A stretch of DNA of 64,000 nucleotides from Laspinema sp963821735 (GCA_963821735.1 CAWGFK010000012.1:1-64000); one strand, 5' to 3'; shown: positions 24,330 to 34,505, counted from the stretch's first letter. The notes: generated by a model from the letters alone, not told the origin. Numbers and translations are program-made.

Positions 24330-27011
24330 GTGAAGAACTATCAAAAACGTCACGGTTGGTTGCCGATCGCCGGTTTATGGTTACTAGGGGCATTCTGCGA
24401 TCGCCTCTGGTTTGCCCTCGATCGTTCAATTCCCTCCTGGGATCAGGCGGATTATTTAACCGGGGCCTTAAACTACTGGCAGGCATTACAAACCCCCGAA
24501 TGGTTTTCCGGGGATTGGTGGCGCAGTTTATGGTTACTCTCATCGAAAATCCCACCGGGGACTTATATCCTGACGGCATTTTTTCACAATTTATTTGGGA
24601 TCGAGGCCGATCGCGCCACCCTGGTTTACCTCCTCTTTAGCGCAATTTTACTTCCTTCCGTCTATGGTTTAGGTCGATTGCTGTTTAACCGAAATATAGG
24701 CATCTGGGCGGCAGCATTATGTCTGATGTTTCCCGGTTTATATCATGCTCGTCTGGATTTTTTGCTAGATTTTCCTCTGACTGCTGTCGTGACTTTTTCT
24801 TTCTATTCCCTCACCCGGTGGAAGATCACCGAACCGTTAAAATTAACATCTTTACCCTCGGAAAATTCCCCTCCCCATACAATTTCCAGTTTTCTAAAGT
24901 CTCCTACTTGTCAATGTTGGTTTTGGGCGATTATCTTGGGATTGTCAGTAGGGTTATCTCTGATGATCAAACAAACGGCTTTATTCTTTCTCATCACACC
25001 GATTGCCTGGGTCATTGTGAGTACGATAAGAGACCGGCGTTGGGTCAGAGTCCTACAGCTACTGATGGCAGGATTCCTGACCGGGTTGGTGATGTATCCC
25101 TGGTATAGCACGAATTGGTTGCTGGTGTTCACGGGGAGTCAACGGGCGGCAATTCAGGCGGCAGTCGTCGAAGGTGACCCGGCCATTTATACGCTTCCCG
25201 CTTGGACATTTTATGCCGAACAACTTCCTCATCATGTATCCTGGCCGTTTCTGGTGGTGTCCCTCGCCGGATTTGTGTTTTATGGGTGGCGTTTACGCGG
25301 CGATCGCCACTTCACTCCGGTGACAGCAGATTTGGAAAATCCAGTCTGGAAAAGCCATTTTAATTCTCCATTCAAATGGTTAGCCATTTTTGGCATCGGG
25401 TCTTATGTGTTCTTATCTTTAATTCTGAATAAAGATTTTCGGTATGTTTTACCCTATCTGCCGGTTGTTTCTCTGGTATTAGCTTATGGATTGATGCTGT
25501 TTCCTCGCAATTGGGGAAAATGGGTGCGTTGGGGGACTTGTACTGCGGCGCTGGTGTTGATTTTAGCCGATGTGTGGCCGGTTTATGAGTGGCATCCGGA
25601 TATTTTGGCCTCTCATCATGCCTATCGGGGACCGGATTGGCCGCATCAAGAGGCGATCGCAGAAATTATGGAAACTACTCCCTATTTGCGATCGACTTTG
25701 GGGGTGTTACCTTCGACGCCGATGATTAATCAGCATAATTTGAATTATTATGGGAATTTGCAACAGTTTCAAGTCTATGGTAGGCAGGTGGGAACCAGGC
25801 GATCGCACGTTGTCCAAGATGCCCGATCGCTGGATTGGTTTTTGACAAAAACGGGAAATCAGGGTTCGGTCCCGACGGAGGCACAAGGGGCGATCGTCGC
25901 ACTTGTAGAAACTGGCGGGGAATTTGATTTACAGGCAAGTTGGCCGTTACCCGATGAGAGTACCCTCAATTTGTATCATCATCGTCTGCCAATGGTCACG
26001 GTTGAGGCAGTGGAGGCATCTGCAACAGAGGGAATGATTACCCTCGATCGCGTGACGGTTCCGGCGCAATCTCCTCCTGGGGTGCCGGTTCCGGTTACTT
26101 ATGAATGGACAGGAGATTGGGACTCGTTGCGGGATGGGGTGGTTATCTTAACTTGGCAATTGCAGAATTCAGCAGCATCTCCCTCGTTGCGTGAGTCTTG
26201 GTTGCATGATCATGGGATTGGCAAAGGTGAGTTACAAGCAGTGACTCCCCCGTTACAGGCGAGGGTGATAGAACGGATGGCGATGTTACCGCCAACGGAT
26301 GTGACACCGGGAACTTATACCTTGGCGGCGACTTATTTGAATCGCAAAACTGGGGAAACTCAGGCGATTGATGTGCCTGGGGTGGCGATCGCCATTAATC
26401 CCGCAGCAACGGCGACACCGGCACCGGAACTGGATTGGATAACTCAGTTGCGATCGCTGTCTGCCGCATTACCCCAAGGACCGGAGGCGTTGGGATTTAT
26501 TTTTGATGACATGGGACGAGTGAATCAATATGACCCGATTCAAGATTATCTGATTCAAGCAGAAAAATCCTTGGCATATCGCTTACAACAAGAGCCAAAC
26601 AATGTAGAATTAGTTTACAATTTAGCCTTTGGTCAGGTTTTGCAGCAGGATGTGGATGGGGCAATTGCGGCGTTTGAACGAGTGGTGCAATTGGATTCAG
26701 AAAATCCTTATGCTCATGCTTATTTAGGATTTGTGAATCTCTATGGTTGGCATCCGCGACAAGGGGAACCTGCGATTAAACGGGCGCTTGAATTAGGACC
26801 AGATGGGATAGAAGTCCAGTTGCTGTATGGAATTTCAGCCTTGATGCAGGGGAATATTTTCGCCACTTGGTCTCGATTGCGGGGGTTTATTCCGCCTTTT
26901 GTGCAATTTTTTGTTTTGTTGATGGGATGGATAATATTGTTTCTATTGGGGGTAATTTTTGTGGGGATTGGGGTTAAGTATCGGAAAGTTTTTAAGAAGG
27001 GATTTCAGTAA
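24330..27011 (+). CDS. GT-C membrane glycosyltransferase with C-terminal TPR, about 893 aa
   Basis: GTG start at 24330 (VKNYQKRHGWLPIA); the frame extends to 24240, but with an atypical soluble N-terminus. About ten hydrophobic helices; the loop after the first (DRSIPSWDQADYLTGA) holds the Asp typical of the PMT/ArnT family (GT39/GT83), which transfer sugars from polyprenyl-phosphate donors at the membrane. The second half is soluble and periplasmic, with a beta-rich segment (SATEGMITLDRVTVP) and TPR-like repeats near the end (EPNNVELVYNLAFGQVL, ENPYAHAYLGFVNL), then a final membrane helix. Intact. Divergent from the PPC-domain gene, so promoters likely lie at 24089-24330. Substrate unknown. 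Confidence 0.75.
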   Translation: MKNYQKRHGWLPIAGLWLLGAFCDRLWFALDRSIPSWDQADYLTGALNYWQALQTPEWFSGDWWRSLWLLSSKIPPGTYILTAFFHNLFGIEADRATLVYLLFSAILLPSVYGLGRLLFNRNIGIWAAALCLMFPGLYHARLDFLLDFPLTAVVTFSFYSLTRWKITEPLKLTSLPSENSPPHTISSFLKSPTCQCWFWAIILGLSVGLSLMIKQTALFFLITPIAWVIVSTIRDRRWVRVLQLLMAGFLTGLVMYPWYSTNWLLVFTGSQRAAIQAAVVEGDPAIYTLPAWTFYAEQLPHHVSWPFLVVSLAGFVFYGWRLRGDRHFTPVTADLENPVWKSHFNSPFKWLAIFGIGSYVFLSLILNKDFRYVLPYLPVVSLVLAYGLMLFPRNWGKWVRWGTCTAALVLILADVWPVYEWHPDILASHHAYRGPDWPHQEAIAEIMETTPYLRSTLGVLPSTPMINQHNLNYYGNLQQFQVYGRQVGTRRSHVVQDARSLDWFLTKTGNQGSVPTEAQGAIVALVETGGEFDLQASWPLPDESTLNLYHHRLPMVTVEAVEASATEGMITLDRVTVPAQSPPGVPVPVTYEWTGDWDSLRDGVVILTWQLQNSAASPSLRESWLHDHGIGKGELQAVTPPLQARVIERMAMLPPTDVTPGTYTLAATYLNRKTGETQAIDVPGVAIAINPAATATPAPELDWITQLRSLSAALPQGPEALGFIFDDMGRVNQYDPIQDYLIQAEKSLAYRLQQEPNNVELVYNLAFGQVLQQDVDGAIAAFERVVQLDSENPYAHAYLGFVNLYGWHPRQGEPAIKRALELGPDGIEVQLLYGISALMQGNIFATWSRLRGFIPPFVQFFVLLMGWIILFLLGVIFVGIGVKYRKVFKKGFQ

Positions 27012-27125
27012 CCCACCTAGAGAGTTAGATGTAAGGTGGTGCGAGGGACACTTACATCTGGCTCTCTCACGTTCTAACTGACAATATTCAGAAGAAAGAT
27101 GCGGGGCGATCGCCTTGGAAGTGAG

Positions 27126-27980
27126 TTAGAGTTCTACTTCTTCAATGTCAGAAAAAGCCGGACTGCGATCGCCTTCATTCACCCGGAACCCAGAATCGCC
27201 TCCCCGCTGACAGCGAGTGAGAAAGGGACAACCGTAACAAATTCCCTCGGTTACAGCAACTTGGGGAAAAGGCTTTCTGTTTTCATAGTCTGCGGTCCAA
27301 CGGTTTAATTGATTTAATAACTGAGTGAGATGCTGGGCGGTTTCTTGATGCTTCAGGCGATTGTACTGTAACGTCCAAGATTCGCACTTGGACTGGCGCT
27401 CATCCCCGGTTGCGGCAGATTGCACAAACCAATAGGTCATGGTAATGTCTTCCGGTGCATAATCGCTGGTTTCTGCCAACACAAATGGATACAAGCGCGT
27501 TTGCCAGTTCTCTTCTAGGGTGCGGTCTTTTTTAGGCAGGGGATAGGTTTTCCAATCCAGGATTTGGGCGCGGGTGTCATCGGCGATAATTAAATCATAA
27601 ATAACCGTGAATAAATACCCTTGAAAATTCATAATGCGCCGATGTTCTGCTGCCCGAAATTGTTGCTTTCCAGGAGGTTCCGGTTCAAACAGGTTGGGTG
27701 CCGCCTCCAGTAACCCCGTATAACACCGTTGCATCTGTTCATCAGCTTGCAGCAACACTTCTACGGGTAACCCGAGTTCGCGTTGCTGCATTAACAGGTG
27801 AAACCGACTCCCCCAAGCCATTTTTTCCCGTTGGTCGGGGGTGACGGGGGAAGAGAGATGTTCGAGATAAGTATATTGAAACTTGCGCGGGCAAGTTTGC
27901 AGCATATTCAGTTGGCCTTGAGAGAGGCGATTTTGGCTATTGACGGGAAAAATTTCTCGGGTTGCCTGGGGATTCATCAT
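27126..27980 (-). CDS. PD-(D/E)XK nuclease family protein, 284 aa
   Basis: The PD-(D/E)XK core is visible: VIYDLIIADD then AQILDWKTYP, with the catalytic Asp and Lys. An early Cys (LQTCPRKFQY) and a late cluster (GICYGCPFLTRC) make a four-Cys set typical of AddB/Cas4-type Fe-S nucleases. These act on DNA ends in repair or recombination. It overlaps the fibrillin-type gene (27977-28561) by four bases (ATGA), so they are co-transcribed. It is not next to any CRISPR-associated gene, so Cas4 is unlikely. Confidence 0.8.
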   Translation of the reverse strand: MMNPQATREIFPVNSQNRLSQGQLNMLQTCPRKFQYTYLEHLSSPVTPDQREKMAWGSRFHLLMQQRELGLPVEVLLQADEQMQRCYTGLLEAAPNLFEPEPPGKQQFRAAEHRRIMNFQGYLFTVIYDLIIADDTRAQILDWKTYPLPKKDRTLEENWQTRLYPFVLAETSDYAPEDITMTYWFVQSAATGDERQSKCESWTLQYNRLKHQETAQHLTQLLNQLNRWTADYENRKPFPQVAVTEGICYGCPFLTRCQRGGDSGFRVNEGDRSPAFSDIEEVEL

Positions 27981-28561
27981 GATTTGGTTAAGACAAAAAT
28001 ACTATCTTTATTTCCTCTTCCAATCCGCAAGTCGCGGTCGAGATAGGTGATATCTAACCACCCTTGTTGTTCTCCGCTGGGAATTTGGAAATCTAGGGCG
28101 AGAAATTTTTTGCCGGTTTCGATTTGGTCGATGAAAGCATTGGGGGATTGATAGCCAATCAGACGCTGTAATCCGGCAACGGCTCGCTCAAATTTTACCT
28201 CAACTCGTCGTTCAGAAACGACTTCAAATCGAGCCGCTACGCTGACTAAAACATCTAAGTAGGGTAATCCAGAAATTTCGGCAATATTATAAATTTTCCC
28301 TTGACTGGGACGCACGCATTGATAAATTTGGCCTAGGGTTGCCAAGGGAAAGCGATCGAGACGGAGGAGTTCGTCGCTGGTGGTGTACAGCAGTCGCCAA
28401 TTTCCCGCTAACAGGTCCGTTGCTTCCACGGGACGGGGGGTGGGGTTGCGGTCCTCCAGTTGGGAAACCGCTGCGAGAATGGCTTGTTTTTGGGAGGGGG
28501 TGGCGAGTATTCCGCGATTTTTCCCGGCGATCGCCTCTAATAATTCCGTTTTGCCAATCAT
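27977..28561 (-). CDS. PAP/fibrillin family protein, 194 aa
   Basis: Plastid-lipid-associated protein family: AIAGKNRGILATPSQKQAIL, LAGNWRLLYTTSDELL, then NIAEISGLPYLDVLVSVAAR and the last strand LDITYLDRDLRIGRGNKDSI. Family members bind lipids at thylakoids and lipid droplets and contribute to stress protection. Full length. First gene of a two-gene leftward operon with the PD-(D/E)XK nuclease. Confidence 0.88.
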   Translation of the reverse strand: MIGKTELLEAIAGKNRGILATPSQKQAILAAVSQLEDRNPTPRPVEATDLLAGNWRLLYTTSDELLRLDRFPLATLGQIYQCVRPSQGKIYNIAEISGLPYLDVLVSVAARFEVVSERRVEVKFERAVAGLQRLIGYQSPNAFIDQIETGKKFLALDFQIPSGEQQGWLDITYLDRDLRIGRGNKDSIFVLTKS

Positions 28562-28850
28562 TCAGACTTCCTCAAGTTCAACTCAGCAGCTTCTACCATT
28601 ATGGAGGGCATTCTGTTGCGAATGCTGGGGATGTTGACTCGATTTCCGGTAAAATTGTCAAGGGGTACTGTTACGGGTCAGCCGGTCGTCCTCTGTTTCC
28701 CAGAAGCTGTTGACAGGGGTTGACAAGGGTCTACACCTCCGGAGTCTCCAAACTTCTGAATAGGAAGGGGTCACTCCCAGGGACACCCACTCCCGCCACA
28801 GTTTGCCCGATCTCGTTAAGTTTGAGCGACTTTACTTTCAGGAGTTTTAG

Positions 28851-29084
28851 ATGTACAACCCGTCTCTACGCGAAGAATCTCGTTATAAAATTGCTGATGT
28901 GATTCCTTTGCAACAAGAAACGTCTATCCTTGATTGGCTAGAATCCAATGGTCGCTTGATTGCCCGGGAAGAAAAAGAGAGTGAGTATGCCATTGATGAA
29001 GAAGAAATTGCTGCACTGATGTCTGTGGAAGACAACACCTACGATGACGATGATGATGATAATGAGTTAGTCGAGGAAGACTAA
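28851..29084 (+). CDS. DUF3134 family protein, 77 aa
   Basis: MYNPSLREESRYKIADVIPL and SILDWLESNGRLIAREE are signature stretches of the cyanobacterial DUF3134 family. The tail is strongly acidic (DNTYDDDDDDNEL). Function unknown. Preceded by TTGACA-like boxes near 28710-28722. Stands alone between the fibrillin operon and mraY. Confidence 0.85.
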   Translation: MYNPSLREESRYKIADVIPLQQETSILDWLESNGRLIAREEKESEYAIDEEEIAALMSVEDNTYDDDDDDNELVEED

Positions 29085-29216
29085 ACCGCTGACTTGCCGG
29101 ATTAACTTATCCCCGGTTTTTTGAGTTTGTAGGCGAAGAGACCTAACCCCCCAACCCCCTTCCCTCGTAGGGAAGGGGGAGCCGGAAAGGCCCTCACAGC
29201 AAGAAAAAAGTTCCTG

Positions 29217-29302
29217 ATTCTCCCTCTCCTTGTAGGAGAGGGCCGGGGAGAGGTCTCTTCTTATCTCCCTCTCCTTGTAGGAGAGGGCCGGGGAGAGGTC
29301 TA
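29217..29302. repeat. Two copies of a palindromic intergenic repeat
   Basis: TCTCCCTCTCCTTGTAGGAG and the following GGGCCGGGGAGAGGTCT occur twice in tandem (about 29219-29256 and 29265-29302). An unrelated CCCCCTTCCC...GGGAAGGGGG palindrome precedes them at about 29152-29180. Typical cyanobacterial small dispersed palindromes. Nothing else is visible between 29085 and 29426. Confidence 0.7.
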
Positions 29303-29426
29303 TTGGCGTGTAACCCTCCCGCTTGAACCTGTTGTTCGGTTTTGGAGCATTTTATATGGAGATTCACCGGAGAAGCGATCGCCGAGGTTGGAGTTACAGT
29401 TTGTGTGGAGTGAGGATATTAAATCA

Positions 29427-30521
29427 GTGGACGCAAAAATGGGATCGGTTCAGTCGTTGAACCTGTCAGGAACTCGTTTATTTTGGCTCTTAACCGTTGC
29501 CGTGACTGGGGCATCCCTCATCCTGGATGGGTTGAATGGGAGAGTCGCCAATCTTGGTGAAACCTTGACCCTCCCTCTGTTTGCCTGTACTTTGGCAACG
29601 GTTGCGGTGGGGTACTGGGTGGTTCCCGCCCTGCAACGACTCAAAACTGGACAAGTGATTCGAGAGGATGGTCCTCAAAGTCATTTGAAAAAAGCAGGCA
29701 CTCCGACAATGGGCGGGGTGTTTTTTATTCCGGTGGCAACTCTGATGGCGCTAATTTGGTCGGGGTTTGCACCGGAGGCGACTGCCGCAATCGCCCTCAC
29801 CCTCAGTTATGGTTTTATTGGCTGGTTGGATGACTGGCAAATTCTGAGGCGCAAGTCGAATAAAGGCATTTCTCCGAAAATGAAATTGGCCTTACAATTC
29901 GGTTTCGGCGCACTCTTTTGTTTGGGATTAGCGTTAACTCAACCCCCAACGATTACCAATATTACGCTCCCCTTTGGCATCGTTTTGCCTTTAGGTTTCT
30001 TCTTCTGGGTCCTAGCCGAATTCGTCCTGGTTGCGGAAAGTAATGCCACCAATTTAACCGATGGTGTGGATGGATTGATGGGCGGAACTGGGGCAGTCGC
30101 CTTTTTGGGATTAGGTGCGTTAGTCGCCTCCACCCATCCGGGTTTAGCAATTTTCTGTGCCTGCATCAGTGGTAGCTGTCTGGGTTTTGTCGCCTATAAT
30201 CGCAACCCAGCGCGGGTCTTTATGGGGGATACGGGTTCCCTTGCCTTGGGCGGGGCCTTAGCTGCCGTTGCCCTAACCAGTGATAGTCTTTGGGCGTTAT
30301 TTATCATTAGTGGATTGTTCTTTGTGGAATCCCTCTCGGTGATTGCCCAAGTGCTTTATTATAAAGCAACCAAAGGACCGGATGGGATTGGTAAACGGTT
30401 ATTTAAAATGGCTCCAATTCATCATCATTTAGAACTGAGTGGCTGGTCAGAATTGCAAATTGTCGCTGCATTTTATGTGATTTGTGGGGTTCTGGCTATC
30501 CTCGGTCTAACTTTAGGTTAA
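29427..30521 (+). CDS. mraY: Phospho-N-acetylmuramoyl-pentapeptide transferase MraY, about 364 aa
   Basis: Forms lipid I of peptidoglycan from UDP-MurNAc-pentapeptide and undecaprenyl phosphate in the inner membrane. About ten membrane segments; hallmark stretches KKAGTPTMGG (near 90), GFIGWLDDW with the catalytic Asp pair, ESNATNLTDGVDGLMGG, FMGDTGSLALGG and MAPIHHHLE. I start at GTG 29427 (VDAKMGSVQSLNLSG), which fits cyanobacterial homologues; ATG 29439 is the alternative, and the longer TTG frame has no support. Intact. It is not in a dcw cluster here; the neighbour is a GT2. Confidence 0.95.
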   Translation: MDAKMGSVQSLNLSGTRLFWLLTVAVTGASLILDGLNGRVANLGETLTLPLFACTLATVAVGYWVVPALQRLKTGQVIREDGPQSHLKKAGTPTMGGVFFIPVATLMALIWSGFAPEATAAIALTLSYGFIGWLDDWQILRRKSNKGISPKMKLALQFGFGALFCLGLALTQPPTITNITLPFGIVLPLGFFFWVLAEFVLVAESNATNLTDGVDGLMGGTGAVAFLGLGALVASTHPGLAIFCACISGSCLGFVAYNRNPARVFMGDTGSLALGGALAAVALTSDSLWALFIISGLFFVESLSVIAQVLYYKATKGPDGIGKRLFKMAPIHHHLELSGWSELQIVAAFYVICGVLAILGLTLG

Positions 30522-30620
30522 TTCGCGTTCAGCTTTGGCGCAATGACTCCCCTCCAATGGCGCACGATTGTGCGCCATTGTCATTTAAAATCAGTTAAAA
30601 TCATGATTTTATAAATTCTG

Positions 30621-31592
30621 ATGAATCCTGAATCCAGATCTCAACCGATGCCTCCCTCGTTTTTGCCCCAGGTATCCGTCGTGGTGCCAGTTTATAATGG
30701 CGAAAAAGATTTACCGGAATTGATAGACTGCCTGCGATCGCAAACTTATCCGCCAGAGAAGGTCGAGTATATTCTGGTGGATAACAATAGCAGCGATCGC
30801 ACCCCAACCCTCCTCCAAGATGCGGTTCAAAATACCCCAGAAATCACCTTTCGTCCCTTAAGCGAACCGCAAATCCAAAGTTCCTACGCCGCCCGTAACA
30901 CTGGCATCCGCGCCGCTACGGGGGAATTCATCGCCTTTACCGATGCCGATTGTCGCCCCGAACCCAACTGGTTATTATCGTTAATTCAGCCCTTTATTAA
31001 CCCCAAAATTGGCATTGTCGTCGGAGAAATTGCCGCCTTACCGGGAAATACCCTCCTAGAACAACATTCCGAACGGGAAGAAACCCTCTCCCAAAAACAT
31101 ACTTTAGCTCATCCCTTTTGTCCCTACGGACAAACTGCGAATTTGGGGATTCGCCGCTCAATTTTTGCCGAAGTTGGGTTATTCCGCAGTTATCTGACAA
31201 CGGGAGGAGATGCGGATATCTGCTGGCGGATTCTCAGAGAAACCGAATGGAGGTTAGAATTTGCCCCAACTGCGATCGTCAAACATCGCCATCGAACAAC
31301 CTTGAAAGAATTACAAAGTCAATGGCGCAGATATGGCAAGTCCAATCGCTATTTACATGAATTGCACGGGATTGATTTGATGAGAGAGTTGGATCAACGG
31401 GAATATCTTTATCGATTAACTCGATGGGTTTTAAAAGAGTTACCCCTGAATACTTTAAAAGCAATTACCAAAAAAGCCACCCTCGCCGATATCCTTTCGA
31501 CTCCCATCGGATTAATCTGTGTCCAAGCGCGATCGCAAGGTCAACGAGAAGCTAACCTATCAGAAACTGCCCGAAAAATTGATTCCCTATAA
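30621..31592 (+). CDS. GT2 family glycosyltransferase, 323 aa
   Basis: GT-A fold: VSVVVPVYNGEKDLPELIDC at 18-37 with VEYILVDNNSSDRTP, and the metal-binding DXD as FTDADCRPEPNW. A later TGGDADICWRI segment binds the acceptor or donor. No membrane helices, so a cytosolic transferase that uses nucleotide sugars. It starts 100 bases after mraY and may share its transcript. Substrate unknown; cell-envelope polysaccharide is likely. Confidence 0.85.
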   Translation: MNPESRSQPMPPSFLPQVSVVVPVYNGEKDLPELIDCLRSQTYPPEKVEYILVDNNSSDRTPTLLQDAVQNTPEITFRPLSEPQIQSSYAARNTGIRAATGEFIAFTDADCRPEPNWLLSLIQPFINPKIGIVVGEIAALPGNTLLEQHSEREETLSQKHTLAHPFCPYGQTANLGIRRSIFAEVGLFRSYLTTGGDADICWRILRETEWRLEFAPTAIVKHRHRTTLKELQSQWRRYGKSNRYLHELHGIDLMRELDQREYLYRLTRWVLKELPLNTLKAITKKATLADILSTPIGLICVQARSQGQREANLSETARKIDSL

Positions 31593-31598
31593 AAACAA

Positions 31599-31630
31599 AT
31601 GTAGAGGCGAATTGCGAATCGCCCCTACAT
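31599..31630. repeat. Palindromic GTAG.GGCG repeat
   Basis: TGTAGAGGCG ... CGCCCCTACA inverted repeat directly after the GT2 stop. Same family as at 45025-45084, 46538-46593 and 53829-54007. At about 31650-31680 a second dispersed palindrome (AACGACTTCAGTCGTT) follows. Confidence 0.7.
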
Positions 31631-31713
31631 TCTTCTCTAATGTTCTCTAATGTTCGTAGTAACGACTTCAGTCGTTTCCGGGTGCAAGTAGTAGTTCCAA
31701 CAAACCCAACAAC

Positions 31714-32478
31714 TCACCCCCGCTGATGCAACTCTCGCGCCAATGCCAAATCAAAATAAGTTGCCTCACCGGCATCTCCAGATAAAACCGTAAATGGTTC
31801 ATCCGGTTCCCCAAGAGAATCTATCACCAATTCTGCCTCAGAAAAATCTTGATTGCGGGTATAATTATTAACCGTAATCACCGTTTTTACCCCAGCAGCT
31901 TGAGCCGCTAATAATCCTTGATTAGAATCTTCGATCGCCAAGCAATCCTCCGGTTGTAACTTTAAAGCCTGGAGTGCATATTGATAGACATCCGGTTCAG
32001 GTTTTTTAACGGGAACCATATCCCCAGCAGCAATCACTTCAAACCAACTCGGACCATCCGGCGAAATTGCACTGGTTAACAACGCCTCTACATTATGGGG
32101 ATCAGAAGTCGTGGCGATCGCCAGACGCACCCCCTCCCGTTTCGCTTCCTGCATCAACCGCATCACCCCAGGACGTAAAGGGATTCTATCCACCACCAAC
32201 TGACCAAAATACTTATTTTTAATCTCATGCACATCCACAACAAACTGATCTAAATCTTGATTGGGAATCGGAAAATCTGACTGATACTGCTGCACATAAT
32301 GGCGGATGCGTTCCTTCCCTCCACCAATTTCCAGTAACTCTCCATAAAACTCGACCGACCATTCCCAATCTAATCCCGCCTCCTTAAATGCCCGGTTAAA
32401 GGCGGGACGATGAGCATCTCGCTCAGTTTCAGCCAGAGTCCCATCCACATCAAAAATCAAAGCACGAAGTTCACTCAT
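31714..32478 (-). CDS. HAD-superfamily phosphatase, CbbY-like, 254 aa
   Basis: Start at ATG 32478 (MSELRALIFDVDGTLAETER); an upstream ATG at 32499 is less likely. Motif I DVDGT, motif II TTSD, motif III KKPEPDVY and motif IV EDSNQG with a four-helix cap of the CbbY type. Members dephosphorylate sugar phosphates such as xylulose-1,5-bisphosphate. Complete. Function by family; the exact substrate is not certain. Confidence 0.88.
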   Translation of the reverse strand: MSELRALIFDVDGTLAETERDAHRPAFNRAFKEAGLDWEWSVEFYGELLEIGGGKERIRHYVQQYQSDFPIPNQDLDQFVVDVHEIKNKYFGQLVVDRIPLRPGVMRLMQEAKREGVRLAIATTSDPHNVEALLTSAISPDGPSWFEVIAAGDMVPVKKPEPDVYQYALQALKLQPEDCLAIEDSNQGLLAAQAAGVKTVITVNNYTRNQDFSEAELVIDSLGEPDEPFTVLSGDAGEATYFDLALARELHQRG

Positions 32479-32669
32479 CACCCATTCATTTAAAAACATT
32501 TAACCACAGATTACACGAATTATCACAGAATTAATCAGTGCAAATCAGTATAATCTGTGGTTCCCAAATCATCAGTATTTCAGGTTTTAAATTCGATATA
32601 TTTTATCGACGAACCCATCGGGCGTTCAGTCTTGGATTTTTTAAACAAAATGCCAAGTTAAACCTGTTT

Positions 32670-32930
32670 CTATTCATCACAAATCAGGCGATCGCAGGGA
32701 ATCGTATCCGAGAGAATCGCCCCTGCCGTTCCTCCCGTATGCACTTCTAACAGGGACTGCTTAGGGGCCTTAAACAGCAGCCGTTGTCCGGGAAACATCA
32801 CCCGTTCAAAATACCAATTGGCAATATTACAGATTCGGATAATCTGAATTTTGCTAGTAATGTTAACGTAGCAACAAAGAATGTCAGTAGCATTACCTAT
32901 AGCTGTTTCGGGAGCCTGGAGTTGAGCCAT
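32670..32930 (-). CDS. DUF1830 family protein, 86 aa
   Basis: Cyanobacterial DUF1830 signature: DILCCYVNITSKIQIIRICN, IANWYFERVMFPGQRLLF, HTGG..GAILSDTIPCDRL. Soluble and of unknown function. Lone gene between the HAD gene and a palindrome-bearing gap. Confidence 0.85.
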   Translation of the reverse strand: MAQLQAPETAIGNATDILCCYVNITSKIQIIRICNIANWYFERVMFPGQRLLFKAPKQSLLEVHTGGTAGAILSDTIPCDRLICDE

Positions 32931-33059
32931 TGTTCAGAGCCTCTTTTTTATAAAATTACCGCCGCACTGGGCTGCGCTGAGTGCAACCCTCTCTTTAGAT
33001 ATTAACCTTTTGTTACATTATTGGGGATCAATCTTAATATTGTGTTAATGTTTGAGATT

Positions 33060-33102
33060 TTCTAGGCTCAAACCCCTATCCTATAAGGGTTTGAGCCTAG
33101 AA
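33060..33102. terminator. Strong hairpin, 16-bp arms
   Basis: TTCTAGGCTCAAACCC (33060-33075) pairs with GGGTTTGAGCCTAGAA (33087-33102). The flanking gap 32931-33316 otherwise shows only a weak TTG-start frame (33163-33441) that overlaps the next gene and that I do not accept. The hairpin may be a transcription terminator or a dispersed palindrome. Confidence 0.55.
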
Positions 33103-33316
33103 GGAAGCTAATTAAATATTTAAAATACTGCAATTCATCAATTTTTTATTCGTAATTATAAATTGGCAATAGCTGACTTAGCCCTCAAATTTCTCTCCCG
33201 ATCACAAGGGTCTTTACTTCTGGGGATCACTCCCGGTGGAGAATTTGCAGCAGTAATCCGTTTGCTGTTACCCTCAAACATGAATCGGCAGGGCGATCGC
33301 CCCAGGAGGAAACGGC

Positions 33317-34505
33317 ATGATTCGGATTCAGGGAATCGTCAAAGCAGCACAAATCGCCAGAAATCAGTTACAGGCAGGAATCCCCCCCAGTCGCCTGCTG
33401 AGTTTTCAGGAATTCATCCAAGAAACCCTCGGCAAGATTGAAGAAATCTGTGCCAACGCCAATATGAGTCCCGCGCAACTCCCGACGCCCTCGCGCAAAG
33501 CGTATGAATTCCTGGCACAAATCGACTTATCCAACCTGCCTGTCGCATCCCAGAATAGTCCGGCAGTATCCGTACAACCGATTCGCCTCAAAAATATTCG
33601 CAATCAACAACAACAGGTTTTAGCGGCGATCGCCTCCATTGTTGCTAATCCCCAAAACAGTCATTCACAAAAACAGCAACTGCTCAAGAGTCTTCAAGAA
33701 ACCGTTGCCACAATCGAAGGAATCTGCACTCAACAGAATGCCACCCCAGCCCAATTAAGTAAAACATCCAGACAGACTTATGCTTGGATGAAGTTTTTAA
33801 CGGACCCCTTCAATTTAGAACGCCATCTGAGTGCCACCAGACGCACCCAGAAACTGGCCGAAGAAATGCTATGGAGTCAGATGCAGCATCCCTGCAAAAC
33901 CATTGCCGTTGAGTTTACAAATATCACCCATTTGTACAAAGGAAAGATTGGGCCTTTAGAGGCGAAAGCCCAAATCAACGAAGCCTTTCTCAACGCCACG
34001 TGATGAGATTTTAGCCGGCCTGGTTCGATTAGCCTTTCTGGGCAAAAATCAAGCAGATAGTCAAGCCATTAAAGAGTACGCTCTTTCAGAAGAATACAGC
34101 GAAGTGGTGTTAGAACTGGATGTTATGGCTGATACAGAAGCTGAGAATCCCCAAGGGAAATGCTACAACCTCGATCGCCTGTTTCACACCGTCAACCGAG
34201 AGTATTTTGGGGGCAAAATGGTCAAACCGCGCCTAAGCTGGAATCGGTCCTTTACTACTCGCAAATTCGGCCATTATGAACGGGGACGCGATCGCGTGGT
34301 ATTGAGTATTAGCTTAGACAGCGATCGAGTGCCGCAATATGTGGTTGAGTTCGTCTTGTATCACGAGTTGCTCCACAAACAGCATGAGGGAAAATGGGTG
34401 AATGGGCGCTTGAATGTCCATACCCCAGAATTTCGCCAAGACGAGCAGAAGTTTAGCAAGTATAAAGAGGCGGATCAATGGCTCACCAAGTTGGCGTCTG
34501 AGTAG
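33317..34505 (+). CDS. SprT-like zinc peptidase domain with helical N-terminus, one frameshift
   Basis: First frame (33317-34003) has two similar helical units (NMSPAQLPTPSRKAYEFLAQ and NATPAQLSKTSRQTYAWM). A one-base shift near 33998 leads to PRDEILAGLVRLAFLGKN and the second frame (to 34505) with RLFHTVNREYFGGKMVKPRL, an HELLHKQH zinc motif and a Tyr-rich end. SprT-like domains are zinc metalloproteases or nucleic-acid-associated proteins. The duplicated N-terminal units are unusual. The break is probably an indel in ACGCCACGTGATG; reconstructed length about 395 aa. Confidence 0.65.

Noticed and set aside
27126..27980. Cas4
   Set aside because: The PD-(D/E)XK plus Cys cluster fits, but there is no CRISPR array or cas gene and it is paired with a fibrillin gene.
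33163..33441. Rightward ORF of 92 aa before the SprT-like gene
   Set aside because: TTG start, overlaps the real gene in another frame, and composition is that of a shadow.
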